Source of the DNA: Opitutaceae bacterium UBA2377
Lineage (GTDB): Bacteria > Verrucomicrobiota > Verrucomicrobiia > Opitutales > Opitutaceae
Assembly (NCBI GenBank): GCA_002344205.1
Contig: DDSZ01000032.1
Span: 750-22,374, forward strand
Length of the DNA stretch: 21,625 nt
Direction: 5' to 3'
The notes under the pieces were generated by a model. That model made no database searches and was not told where the DNA came from. It saw nothing but the letters and a program-made list of their open reading frames with translations. Numbering within the stretch: the stretch's first letter is position 1; each line of letters starts with the position of its first letter. Position numbers and translations under genes: made by a program. This document shows positions 7,011 to 14,559 of this stretch, piece after piece.

Positions 7011-8147
7011 ATGAGCCGCATCACAAAAATCGAGATCGGCCGCTTCGACTATGCGGTCGCCGGCGAGTTCAAGTTCTTCAAGCCCGGCCCCGATGGCCGT
7101 ATCACGAGGCCATCCGTGCTGGTGAGGTTGACCGACGAAAACGGTGTCGAGGGCTGGGGCCAGTCGGTGCCCGTGCCGACGTGGACCTATGAGACGGTCG
7201 AGAGTGTGCTCACCACGCTGGAGCACTATCTCGCGGAGGTCGTGCTCGGGCGCGACCCCGCGGATTTCGCCGGGCTGCACGCCGCGATGAACATGGCCAT
7301 CCGGCCGGCGTTTTCCGTCGGCCAGCCCTTGTGCAAGGCCGCGCTCGACCTCGCGTGCCACGACCTCGCGGGGAAACAACGCGGAGTCCCGGCGTGGAAG
7401 CTCTTCGACGGACCCGCGGCCACGGGTGACACGCTCACGCTCAGTTGGACGGTCGCGTCGCCGAAGATGGAGACCGTCGAGCGCCAGCTCGCGGAAGGTC
7501 GCGCGCGCGGCTACCGCAATTTCAACATCAAGGTCGGCGCACCGCAGACCGCCGCCTACGATCTGGAGCTGGCGCGCAAGGTGCGCGCCTTTGCGCCCCA
7601 AGGTTTCCTTTGGGCCGACGCGAACACCGGTTACACGCCGGAGGAGGCGCTCGCCATCGCGCCCAAGCTGCGCGACGCGGGTGTGGATGTCTTCGAATCG
7701 CCCCTGCCGCCGACCCAGATCCGCGGCTATCAGGCGCTGAAAAAGCAGGGCGCGCTGCCGGTGCTGATGGACGAGGGCATCGTCGGCCCGGAGGTGGCGG
7801 CGGAGTTTATAGCGCTCGACATGCTGGACGGCATCGCGATGAAACCCGCGCGCAACGCCGGGCTTTGGCCCTCCGTGCAGATCGTGAACCAGCTGCGCGA
7901 CCGCGGCCTCATGGTGCTCGGCTCGGGTCTGACCGACCCCGATTTTTCCCTCCTCGGTGCCGCGCATCTCTTCGCGTGGAGCGGCATCATCCGGCCCTGC
8001 GCGCTCAACGGCCCGCAGTTCCTCGCCGATAGCCTCTTTGGCGACACGCTAAAACCACGGCGCGACGAGTTGGCCTTGCCGACCGCACCGGGTCTGGGAT
8101 TCGACCCCGACCCGCGCGCCGCCGCCAGCCTGCGCGTCGTGGCCTGA
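7011..8147 (+). CDS. Enolase superfamily protein (mandelate racemase/muconate-lactonizing type)
   Basis: 378-aa enzyme of the group that abstracts a proton alpha to a carboxylate: acid-sugar dehydratases, racemases, cycloisomerases. The capping domain is residues 1-125. In the barrel, Lys174 lies in FNIKVG (first Lys of the usual KxK pair is Asn172), metal ligands are Asp203 (WADAN), Glu229 (FESPLPP) and Asp254/Glu255 (LMDEG), and Lys278 in MKPARNAG is on the opposite face. The Lys/Lys pair suggests the muconate-lactonizing subgroup rather than a Lys/His dehydratase. ATG 7011 is preferred over GTG 6993, which lies inside a hairpin and would add MAFFLE. It is the last plus-strand gene of the sugar run; an aldonic acid derived from mannose is a possible substrate (inference). 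Confidence 0.88.
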   Translation: MSRITKIEIGRFDYAVAGEFKFFKPGPDGRITRPSVLVRLTDENGVEGWGQSVPVPTWTYETVESVLTTLEHYLAEVVLGRDPADFAGLHAAMNMAIRPAFSVGQPLCKAALDLACHDLAGKQRGVPAWKLFDGPAATGDTLTLSWTVASPKMETVERQLAEGRARGYRNFNIKVGAPQTAAYDLELARKVRAFAPQGFLWADANTGYTPEEALAIAPKLRDAGVDVFESPLPPTQIRGYQALKKQGALPVLMDEGIVGPEVAAEFIALDMLDGIAMKPARNAGLWPSVQIVNQLRDRGLMVLGSGLTDPDFSLLGAAHLFAWSGIIRPCALNGPQFLADSLFGDTLKPRRDELALPTAPGLGFDPDPRAAASLRVVA

Positions 8148-8153
8148 AGCAAG

Positions 8154-8180
8154 GGTAGGCAGCCCGCTTGCGGGCGCGCG
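8154..8180 (+). repeat. REP-like hairpin element with GTAGG head
   Basis: GTAGGC (8155-8160) is followed by a GCCCGC-TT-GCGGGC hairpin (8162-8175). The six-base word AGCAAG flanks it on both sides (8148-8153 and 8181-8186). It starts just after the enolase-superfamily stop codon. GTAG-headed palindromes are typical of REP sequences; it may also help termination. Confidence 0.5.
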
Positions 8181-8217
8181 AGCAAGAGCAGTTTAAGAAA
8201 TATGATAGCCGCGAAAA

Positions 8218-8249
8218 GGTAGGGCCAGACCGCTGGGCCGGCCGCGGTC
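8218..8249 (+). repeat. REP-like element, GGTAGGGCC family
   Basis: A GTAGGG head is followed by an imperfect palindrome. Bases 8218-8245 match the reverse complement of 14523-14550 at 24 of 28 positions by eye. GACCGC (8228-8233) and GCGGTC (8244-8249) are inverted repeats. It sits in the convergent gap between the enolase-superfamily and PhyH genes. Confidence 0.55.
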
Positions 8250-8262
8250 CGCTCACTGAGCG
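8250..8262. terminator. Palindrome spanning the PhyH stop codon
   Basis: CGCTCA-C-TGAGCG is a perfect 6-bp inverted repeat containing the minus-strand TGA stop. Lacking a T-run, it is only a weak terminator candidate for the convergent gene pair. Confidence 0.3.
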
Positions 8263-9164
8263 GTTTCCAGCTTCGAGTAATCGCAGCCGACGAAGATGCC
8301 GTCGGGGCCGGTGAACTTGCGCTTGTGCTCTTCGCGGGGAACGATCTCGGTGGCCGCGCTGCGGTAGTGGAATTGCAGCGCGCGGCGGCGCGAGGTGGAA
8401 CGGTTGGGCGGCGTCTCGTGCGGGATCAGGCCGTCGAAGATCATCAGGCCGCCGGGCGGGAGTTCGATGGCCACCGCGTTGGCCGGGTTGACCTCCGCCG
8501 TGGTGATCTCGCAGTCCACCTTCGACCAATAATGCGACCGCGGGCCGGCGCGATGGCCGCCGGGGATGACGTGCATGCAGCCGTTTTCCACCTTGGCGTG
8601 ATCGAGCGCGATCCACACGCCGGCGACGCCGTCGAAGCGGTTGACCGAGAAATAGGCGAGGTCCTGGTGCCACGGCTTTTCCGCGCCGATGCCGGCGGGC
8701 TTGCACAGCGCCATGCTGGAGTAGGGCGCATAATCCTCGCCGAGCACGGCACCGAGCAGGGCCCGCAGCTTCGGATGCTGGTGGGAGATGTAGTCGTAGA
8801 TCGGCAGCTCCCGATCGTAGGATTGGAACTTGCGGATGTTGTCCGCCAGCTCGTCGAGCCGGTCGGGCCGCGCCTCGTAGTCGCCTTCGACCTGAAAATG
8901 AAAATCCGAGGAGCGGCTTTTGAAGAGCATGCCGCGGCCGTTTTTCATCTTTTGGCCCGAACCTTTGTAAACGTGCTCGGTGAGCTCCTCGTTGAACGCG
9001 TATTTGTGCACGAGCGCGTTGATGCCTTCCGAGGCTTGGCGCACTTCGTCGGGCGTGAGGGCGCTGAGAAAAGCGAGGTAGCCGTCCTCGCGGTAACGCG
9101 CGATCATGTCGGCATCGGGCCGCTCCGGCAACGTGGGGTAAATGTTCGGGGTCTTTGTGTTCAC
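8253..9164 (-). CDS. Phytanoyl-CoA dioxygenase (PhyH) family protein
   Basis: 303-aa Fe(II)/2-oxoglutarate-dependent oxygenase-like protein. The iron-binding facial triad is visible as His166 and Asp168 in WHQDLAYF and His249 in LIPHETPPN; Arg260/261 in SRRRALQFHYR is placed to bind 2-oxoglutarate. HVIPGGH (198-204) is the usual family loop. PhyH proteins hydroxylate varied small molecules, so the substrate cannot be named. It is divergent from an AraC-family regulator across a short AT-rich gap, a pairing often seen in Verrucomicrobiota and Planctomycetota, which suggests local control. ATG 9164 begins MNTKTPNIYP and gives the full-length domain. Its 3' end meets the sugar run convergently with REP-like elements between. 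Confidence 0.9.
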   Translation of the reverse strand: MNTKTPNIYPTLPERPDADMIARYREDGYLAFLSALTPDEVRQASEGINALVHKYAFNEELTEHVYKGSGQKMKNGRGMLFKSRSSDFHFQVEGDYEARPDRLDELADNIRKFQSYDRELPIYDYISHQHPKLRALLGAVLGEDYAPYSSMALCKPAGIGAEKPWHQDLAYFSVNRFDGVAGVWIALDHAKVENGCMHVIPGGHRAGPRSHYWSKVDCEITTAEVNPANAVAIELPPGGLMIFDGLIPHETPPNRSTSRRRALQFHYRSAATEIVPREEHKRKFTGPDGIFVGCDYSKLETAQ

Positions 9165-9240
9165 TGCACAAATGATAGCAGATCAGATTGATAATTAAAT
9201 GGACGGATGAGACCGACTTTTGCATTTATCGCGCATCGCC
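9165..9240. promoter_or_regulatory. Divergent promoter region between PhyH and AraC genes
   Basis: This 76-bp AT-rich gap holds both promoters. No convincing -35/-10 pair or long inverted repeat was found by eye, though ATCA-GAT-TGAT (9182-9192) is a short one. The region is the natural place for an AraC binding site. Confidence 0.45.
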
Positions 9241-10047
9241 ATGCAAACCTTGGAGACGGTTGTCGCGACCGGGGCCGTGCGCCCCGCCCCGCCGGTGGGC
9301 ATCACCCGCTGCGAGGCGGTGTGGGAACTGCGCCCCTACCGGCTGGAGGATTTTTTGCTCTGGTGCGTGCTGGACGGGGTGGGGACGGCGAGGGCGGGCG
9401 AGCGGGAAATCCCGCTCACGCCCGGGGCCTGTCTGTTGCTGCCGCCGGGCGCGGCCTTGGCCGCGACGCATGATCCGCGCCGGCCGCTGCGGGTTTTTCA
9501 TCTGCATGCGGACTTCATCGGCGCCGGCGGCCGCAAGCTCGACGGAAACTCGCTGGCGCTGCCGGTGCTGCCCGTGCCGGTCAATGACCTTGCGACGTTC
9601 GAGTCGCTGGCCCGACAGGTGGTGGCCGGTCATGGCGCCGGCACCCTGGCCGGGAAACTGCGGTGCGATCTGGCGCTGCGGCTGATGCTGCTCCAGATGC
9701 ATGAGGCGGGCCGGGTCCATCCGACGCGCAGCGACCCCCGGTTTGCGGCCGTCCTCCAGGCGGTGAAGGAAAATCCCGGCCGGCCATGGACGGTGCCGGA
9801 TATCGCGGCGCAGGCCGGACTGTCGGCCTCGCAGGTGGCGCGGCGGATCAAGGAGCAAACCGGCCGGAGCCCGCAGGCCTTTGTCATCCGCGCACGGGTT
9901 GAGCGCGCGCAGCTCCTGATGCGGGAGTCGCCCCTGAGCCTGAAACAGATCGCGGAGACCCTCGGCTACACGGATGTCTATTTCTTCCACCGCCAGTTCA
10001 AGGCCGTGACCGGCCTAACGCCGGGACAGTGGCGGCGGAGGTTCTAA
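9241..10047 (+). CDS. AraC-family transcription regulator
   Basis: 268-aa regulator. The N-terminal half has a cupin-like sensor pattern (ARAGEREIPLTPGACLLLPPG, then HDPRRPLRVFHLHADF), which in AraC proteins binds a small ligand, often a sugar. The C-terminal ~100 residues carry the double helix-turn-helix: WTVPDIAAQAGLSASQVARR and LSLKQIAETLGYTDVYFFHR, ending in the signature FKAVTGLTPGQWRRRF. I use ATG 9241 (MQTLETV) rather than the in-frame TTG at 9220, which adds only seven residues. It diverges from PhyH and probably regulates it and perhaps itself. The downstream neighbour is the low-GC TcmP gene, convergent, with only 27 bp between stop codons and no clear terminator. Confidence 0.92.
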   Translation: MQTLETVVATGAVRPAPPVGITRCEAVWELRPYRLEDFLLWCVLDGVGTARAGEREIPLTPGACLLLPPGAALAATHDPRRPLRVFHLHADFIGAGGRKLDGNSLALPVLPVPVNDLATFESLARQVVAGHGAGTLAGKLRCDLALRLMLLQMHEAGRVHPTRSDPRFAAVLQAVKENPGRPWTVPDIAAQAGLSASQVARRIKEQTGRSPQAFVIRARVERAQLLMRESPLSLKQIAETLGYTDVYFFHRQFKAVTGLTPGQWRRRF

Positions 10048-10074
10048 CGCCTTATGAGCATAGGTCGAAGTGCA

Positions 10075-11157
10075 TCAAAGGAGGGTGATAGAGCGAGTTC
10101 CCTTATAAAAATTCCTGATATCGGGAGAGTTAAACTCGCAGGCAATGACATGTTCATCCTTTAGTTTTTTTAGGATAGTTCTGCTATGACGCGATGTCAT
10201 GCCTGCTTCCATCAAGAAGCGAAGAAGCGTGGACTCATTGTTTATGGCACCAGAGCGAATGGTCGCCTCCAAGTCCGACTCAAATTCTTGGATTTTTTTC
10301 GGACGCATTACAGGAAGATCCAATAATAGCTCATCCGCGGCGATATTATCCCGATCGATATCGAAGTTGGCTTCTCCGCTGATAGCATCGTTATTCCATG
10401 CTACTTCGAGAAACTTATGAATGCCTCTTGGGTGAGCGCTACCGAAGATTAGTCCGTAGATGTTGCCCTTCGGTTTCTTGATGGAAAAACGGCCTAGAAA
10501 GTAGTCGGCATCAGCCAGATCTTTGAAGTGCTCGAAAGCGAGGCGATGGACGTGGTATGAGTCCTCGGGGCGGTCAATCTTGACTTTTATTGAGGGGTGA
10601 TCACGAAAGCGGTTCAGAGTAGATGATGAAAGAAAAAAGATAAAATCGGATGTGGGAAGTTTGGTCAGGCAGTGAAAAACGGCGTCAGTAACAGCATTCA
10701 CGCCGCATTGATCGATGATAAGAAGTTTGGCAGCTCGCGGGTTTTCGAGAATGGCGCGATGGGTTGCAAGGGCTTCTTCGAAAAGCAATGTGTTTACTTG
10801 GACGGATACGCCGGGAGTCTTCCAGTCGGGAGTATCGATCAATTCGGCCAAGGCAGAGCATTTACCGTGGTCGGCATCCGATAGGTGGACATAGATTTTT
10901 ACTTTGTCCCAACCATATAAGCGATGGCTCGCATGATAGATCTTTAGTTGCTTGAGAATACGTAGTGGCGAACCGGGGGCACCTGTGGAATCTGTGCCTG
11001 GGCCGCAGAAAAAATCAAAAATATGAACTTCGGTAAACCGGGGTTCCGGCTGAGAGAGAAAAACCGGTATCCACGCCTGAGTGTAAGCCTCGAAAATATC
11101 GAGCTTGGTCAGGGTGCCCGCATCATAGGGCTCTTTGTGGAAGCGGTGTTTCCCCAT
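10075..11157 (-). CDS. tcmP: Three-Cys-motif partner protein TcmP
   Basis: 360-aa protein resembling the TcmP family, named for occurring next to three-Cys-motif (Gp37/Gp68, DUF5131) proteins, exactly as here. The N-terminus HRFHKEPYDAGTLTKLDIF and VHIFDFFCGPGTDSTG (44-59) match the family pattern; Asp48 and the GPG loop (52-54) look like motif I of a Rossmann methyltransferase, but a clear catalytic motif IV is not visible. The last ~60 residues (STLLRFLMEAGMTSRHSRTI, KKLKDEHVIAC) look like a winged helix. It begins 3 bp after the stop of the DUF5131 gene, so the two are translationally close. GC is strikingly low: hand counts give 23/60 (10141-10200), 27/60 (10441-10500) and 32/60 (10681-10740), against 46/60 at 2521-2580. 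Function is unknown; horizontal origin is likely. Confidence 0.85.
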   Translation of the reverse strand: MGKHRFHKEPYDAGTLTKLDIFEAYTQAWIPVFLSQPEPRFTEVHIFDFFCGPGTDSTGAPGSPLRILKQLKIYHASHRLYGWDKVKIYVHLSDADHGKCSALAELIDTPDWKTPGVSVQVNTLLFEEALATHRAILENPRAAKLLIIDQCGVNAVTDAVFHCLTKLPTSDFIFFLSSSTLNRFRDHPSIKVKIDRPEDSYHVHRLAFEHFKDLADADYFLGRFSIKKPKGNIYGLIFGSAHPRGIHKFLEVAWNNDAISGEANFDIDRDNIAADELLLDLPVMRPKKIQEFESDLEATIRSGAINNESTLLRFLMEAGMTSRHSRTILKKLKDEHVIACEFNSPDIRNFYKGTRSITLL

Positions 11158-11160
11158 GTT

Positions 11161-11949
11161 TTAGGCGGCATCAAGCGTTTGTAACAAAGTGGCGCGTGAG
11201 CCAGATGAAGGCACTGGATTGGAAGACACTACGGGGAACTCGTCATAGGTGCGACCGTCGAGCTCGCGGCCTGTCTCTGCCTTGCGGACGCCGCCCCATT
11301 GTTTGAAGAAGAACGGCACTTTGGCTTTGAGGCATTGCCGATGGACTGAGCGCACCCAGCTCTCGTCAAGCGGCCTCGCTCGCGGGCCGCTTTCGCCGCC
11401 AACGATCACCCAGCGCACCCCGGAAAGATCAACCTTGCCGAGATCTTCTATCAGCGGCTCTACCGACAAAAAGCCTACCGCAGGGTTGGCTTTCCGCAGC
11501 AGGTCGATGCGTGGCAGACCGTGACGACGGTTTTCTACGCTGACACCCCACCATATGTGTGAGGAAGCGGCGGCGGCCTTAAACTTGGTGCGCAGTAATC
11601 GGCTCATACGTTCAGCTCGCTTGGTCAGAATCTGGTAGGTGTGCCAGTTGGCCGCGAGCATGACGCGGCAGACTTTTTCGATAAAGTCATCAGGCACTTC
11701 TTCGTGGAAAAGATCGCTCATCGAATTGACGAAGATGCGTCGCGGCGTGCTCCAACGAATCGGGTCTCCCAATTTCTCAGGAACGAGACGGAGGTCGAAG
11801 CCGAATTCAAAGGGGTGCCCCTTCACCCCACGGAAACGCTCGGCCAGTGTCTCGGCATAGCAGTGTTTGCAGCCTGGGCTAACCTTGCTGCAGCCACGGA
11901 CTGGGTTCCACGTGGAATCGGTCCATTCAATTTTTGATGAAACACTCAT
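11161..11949 (-). CDS. Three-Cys-motif phage Gp37/Gp68 (DUF5131) family protein
   Basis: 262-aa protein. The start IEWTDSTWNPVRGCSKVSPG, with Cys20, Cys27 and Cys30 in GCSKVSPGCKHCYAE, is the hallmark of the phage Gp37/Gp68 family; the Cys spacing (C-x6-C-x2-C) suggests an iron-sulfur cluster, perhaps radical-SAM-like (inference). Further family segments are IFVNSMSDLFHEEVP, TYQILTKRAERM, WWGVSVEN, RWVIVGGESGPRARP and PFFFKQWGG. The open frame extends far upstream over the neighbouring glycosidase, but ATG 11949 is the real start because everything before it lacks family similarity and overlaps another gene. It is upstream of and 3 bp from tcmP. Homologues occur in phages and scattered bacteria, supporting mobility. 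Biological role unknown; a genome-defence or nucleic-acid modification role is speculation. Confidence 0.9.
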   Translation of the reverse strand: MSVSSKIEWTDSTWNPVRGCSKVSPGCKHCYAETLAERFRGVKGHPFEFGFDLRLVPEKLGDPIRWSTPRRIFVNSMSDLFHEEVPDDFIEKVCRVMLAANWHTYQILTKRAERMSRLLRTKFKAAAASSHIWWGVSVENRRHGLPRIDLLRKANPAVGFLSVEPLIEDLGKVDLSGVRWVIVGGESGPRARPLDESWVRSVHRQCLKAKVPFFFKQWGGVRKAETGRELDGRTYDEFPVVSSNPVPSSGSRATLLQTLDAA

Positions 11950-11969
11950 GGTGGGTGAAAGTAGCAATG

Positions 11970-11996
11970 AGGGTGGGACATTAATTGGGCCACCCT
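11970..11996. promoter_or_regulatory. 7-bp inverted repeat upstream of the three-Cys operon
   Basis: AGGGTGG (11970-11976) and CCACCCT (11990-11996) flank an AT-rich 13-base spacer, 21 bp upstream of the DUF5131 start. A second short inverted repeat, ACATT-AC-AATGT, lies at 12008-12019. These may be operator or promoter-associated sites for the two-gene island. The 119-bp gap (11950-12068) shows nothing else. Confidence 0.35.
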
Positions 11997-12068
11997 GCCG
12001 ACATTGAACATTACAATGTAGCCTAATCCGCCTCAGAGAGGTTGCACAAGCTTGGTGTCGGGAGCGGG

Positions 12069-14501
12069 CTAAATCCTTAGCGTCCACGCGGTGATGTCGG
12101 CGGTGGCGGTGATGGGCAGCTTGTGCGCGACCGGGCCATCGGGGCCGGGGCAGGCGATCATGATGAAGCCGCTTTCGCCGGCGGGGCGGTGGAGTTGGCC
12201 GGAAAGGGTGCGGGTCTTGGGGTTCCACCGCACGTTGCTGAGTTCGCGGCCGCCGCTCTGGTGAAAGCTCGTGCCGAGCGGCCACGGATGCGGCCGCGGC
12301 TGGCGCAGGACGATGAGTTTCACGGCCGGGCCGTGGAAGCCGAGGTCGAGCACACCCGGGCCCGACTCGAGGATCGGGTGAGAAAAATCGCCCGGGTGGC
12401 GGTAAGAGCCGGCGGGCCGCAGCGGGCGCGGCACCTCGCCGAGAAAATGCCCCGACCAGAATTCGTAGGCCCAGTAGCGTGCGTTCTTGGGCAGGCCGAG
12501 CCGGGCAAACTCCACCTGAAACCTGCGCGCGAGGCGGACGCCGGAACCGGCTTCGACCGGGGCTTCCTCCCAGTTGAAGAACGCGACGAGCTGCCAGTCG
12601 TCCCAATCAGCCGCCATGGGCAGCGACCAGACACAGGCGCCTTGCGGCTCCGTCTCCACCGGCGGCGGGATGGCGGCGGCATGGTCGGCCGCGGCGGACA
12701 AGCCCTTTTCCTTGGCCTTGATCAGGCCGAGGTAGGGCAGCGTGCCGGTCTTCACGGGATGAAAAAGATCCACCGGCGTGGCCGGGCGGTCGTTTGGCGG
12801 CAACGTGGCGAGCAGGACGGACCAGCGGTCCTCGGGCAGATGGGTGAGGTCATCGCCGAGATCCACATGGCCCGCACCCATGAAGGTGACCGTGGCCCGC
12901 ACGCGCGCTTCCTCAAGCGTGCCCGACAGGCCGGTCAACAGACACGAAGGCTGGAGCAGCGCCCAGTGGTGCTTGAACAGGTGGCAGGCGTAGGACGTGT
13001 AAACCTCGCGCAAGTGTCGCCAGCCGAGCCCGGCGTTGCCGGTATCCATGTTGGCGTAGTTCACCTCAGCGATGCCGGCGGCGGCGTAGTCGGTGCCGGA
13101 GCAGTCGATCATCACGGCTTTTTCGCCGGTGGACTCGAGCGCTTCGTGCGCGATGCGGAAGGCGGTGCGCACGGCTTCGCGTGCCCGCGCGTTGACAAAC
13201 TTGGGGTCGTGCCGGCCGCGCAGGTCCGCGCCCGTGACGACGCCGGCGAAATCCCACTTCACGAAGCGCACGCCCTTTTCGGCGAGGCGCGTGAAATTCT
13301 CCCGCAGCCACGCCTGCGCGCCGGGATGCGAGACATCGAGCGCGTAGATCGGGGCAAACGGTTCCCAAAACCAGTTGTAGTTGTTGTGCGGTTTGCCGTC
13401 GGGCCCGCGCAGCAGCCACTCGGGGTGCTCGCGGGCGACGGGATGGTTTTCCGCGATGCAGAGCACGCCGACCCAGACGCCGAGATCGAAGCCCTCGCGC
13501 CGCAGTTCGCCGCTGAGCCGGCCGAGGCCGCCGCGGAAACGTTCGTTTTCCTCGAAGAAGGTCGGGATGTTGTCCCGTTCCCAGCCGAGGTCCACCTGGA
13601 TGAAGCGCAGGCCGAGCTGGTGGAGGTTGCGGGCGCGGGCGGCGCGCGCGGTGGCGAGGACGTTGCTCTCGCTGACGCCGAGGCGGTAGGGATACCAACT
13701 GCACCAGTTGGCGAACGGCGCGACGGGATCGGCGAAGCCGTTGCGGGTTTTGATGCGGCGGCCGTGGGCGTCGAGCAGCGCCAGGGGATCGGCGCCGGTT
13801 TCGATGACGAAGTCGCCCAGCGCGAGGGTCTCGCCGGGATCGAGCCGGTAGTCGCCGCCGTCAAACTCGAGGGCAAAATGGCGGAAGGCCGGCACGCGTT
13901 TGGGTGCGGCGCGGGCGGTTTCGGTCTTGGTCAGGGCGCCGTCCACGTTGTCCATCACGCTGGCATCGCGACCGACGGCGACGGACATCCGCGCGCTGAT
14001 CTGCGGGAGCCAGCGGTCCACGGTTTCGCAGCCGAGGAGAAGCGCGGCGCGCGCGGCGGGGCAGTAGAAGACCGTGTGGTTGTGGCTGACGAACGCGCCG
14101 GTCGTGCCATCGAGCGCTTTCAGACCGTCGCTCCCGCTCGCCATCTGGCGCGGCGTGCGCACGCGGCCGGTGTAGGCGTTTTGCTCCAGGATGCGGACGT
14201 TGGCCGGGTCGGCGCCGAGGCCGAGACGTGATCCGGCAAAGAGCGTCACATGATTGAGCGTGACGGCGTGGTCACCGCGATGACACAGCACGCTGGTGAC
14301 GCGGAGGCGGCGCTTGGTTTCCTGCCGGAAAGTCTGCACCAGCTCGACCGGTCCGCCGCGCCAGATGACGGTGTGGCGGGCGGATGAAACCGCTCGCAGC
14401 ACGCGATCTTTGCCGTCGATGCGCAAGGTGGGCGTCCCCGGTCCAATCACGAATGGACCACCCTTGAAGACGACTTTGCCGGCGTGGTGGATGATTTTCA
14501 T
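12069..14501 (-). CDS. GH36-like glycoside hydrolase (alpha-galactosidase type)
   Basis: 810-aa clan-D glycosidase. An N-terminal beta-sandwich domain (about 1-250) precedes a TIM barrel with FANWCSWYPYRLG, RFIQVDLGWERD, EGFDLGVWVGVLCIAENHPV, and GVRFVKWDFAGV, whose Asp417 is the likely nucleophile. Asp486 in NYANMDTGNAG is my candidate acid/base, about 70 residues later as in GH36; this is by eye. The C-terminal beta domain contains DWQLVAFFNWEE. GH36 enzymes release alpha-galactose or transfer it. No signal peptide is apparent. I chose ATG 14501 (MKIIHHAGK) because the upstream in-frame ATG at 14558 would translate through a REP-like palindrome. It is downstream of a second Gfo/Idh/MocA gene on the same strand, and its 3' end faces the three-Cys island. 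Activity on a substrate other than galactose is possible. Confidence 0.85.
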   Translation of the reverse strand: MKIIHHAGKVVFKGGPFVIGPGTPTLRIDGKDRVLRAVSSARHTVIWRGGPVELVQTFRQETKRRLRVTSVLCHRGDHAVTLNHVTLFAGSRLGLGADPANVRILEQNAYTGRVRTPRQMASGSDGLKALDGTTGAFVSHNHTVFYCPAARAALLLGCETVDRWLPQISARMSVAVGRDASVMDNVDGALTKTETARAAPKRVPAFRHFALEFDGGDYRLDPGETLALGDFVIETGADPLALLDAHGRRIKTRNGFADPVAPFANWCSWYPYRLGVSESNVLATARAARARNLHQLGLRFIQVDLGWERDNIPTFFEENERFRGGLGRLSGELRREGFDLGVWVGVLCIAENHPVAREHPEWLLRGPDGKPHNNYNWFWEPFAPIYALDVSHPGAQAWLRENFTRLAEKGVRFVKWDFAGVVTGADLRGRHDPKFVNARAREAVRTAFRIAHEALESTGEKAVMIDCSGTDYAAAGIAEVNYANMDTGNAGLGWRHLREVYTSYACHLFKHHWALLQPSCLLTGLSGTLEEARVRATVTFMGAGHVDLGDDLTHLPEDRWSVLLATLPPNDRPATPVDLFHPVKTGTLPYLGLIKAKEKGLSAAADHAAAIPPPVETEPQGACVWSLPMAADWDDWQLVAFFNWEEAPVEAGSGVRLARRFQVEFARLGLPKNARYWAYEFWSGHFLGEVPRPLRPAGSYRHPGDFSHPILESGPGVLDLGFHGPAVKLIVLRQPRPHPWPLGTSFHQSGGRELSNVRWNPKTRTLSGQLHRPAGESGFIMIACPGPDGPVAHKLPITATADITAWTLRI

Positions 14502-14503
14502 GG

Positions 14504-14550
14504 GGTAGGGGCCGATCTCCGAGCGGCCCGCCCGGAGGTCGGGCCCTACC
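14504..14550. repeat. REPIN-like inverted pair of GGTAGGG elements
   Basis: The outer arms GGTAGGGGCCGA (14504-14515) and TCGGGCCCTACC (14539-14550) are inverted repeats matching at 11 of 12 positions. The right half is the same family as 8218-8245. It fills the 58-bp gap between the GH36-like and Gfo/Idh/MocA genes. Confidence 0.6.
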
Positions 14551-14559
14551 ATCAACAAA

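Noticed and set aside
6928..11117. 15-base word AGCTTGGTCAGGGTG present near 6929 and near 11103
   Set aside because: One copy is in tcmP coding sequence and one intergenic; a single 15-mer match is not far from chance in 21 kb, so I do not call it an attachment site.
11950..12606. Upstream extension of the DUF5131 reading frame to a 481-codon frame
   Set aside because: The extra residues lack family similarity and run over the same-strand GH36-like gene in another frame; ATG 11949 begins the conserved domain.
12123..14231. 702-codon open frame on the plus strand
   Set aside because: It lies antisense to the GH36-like gene and its translation is compositionally biased with no domain; typical of GC-rich shadow frames.
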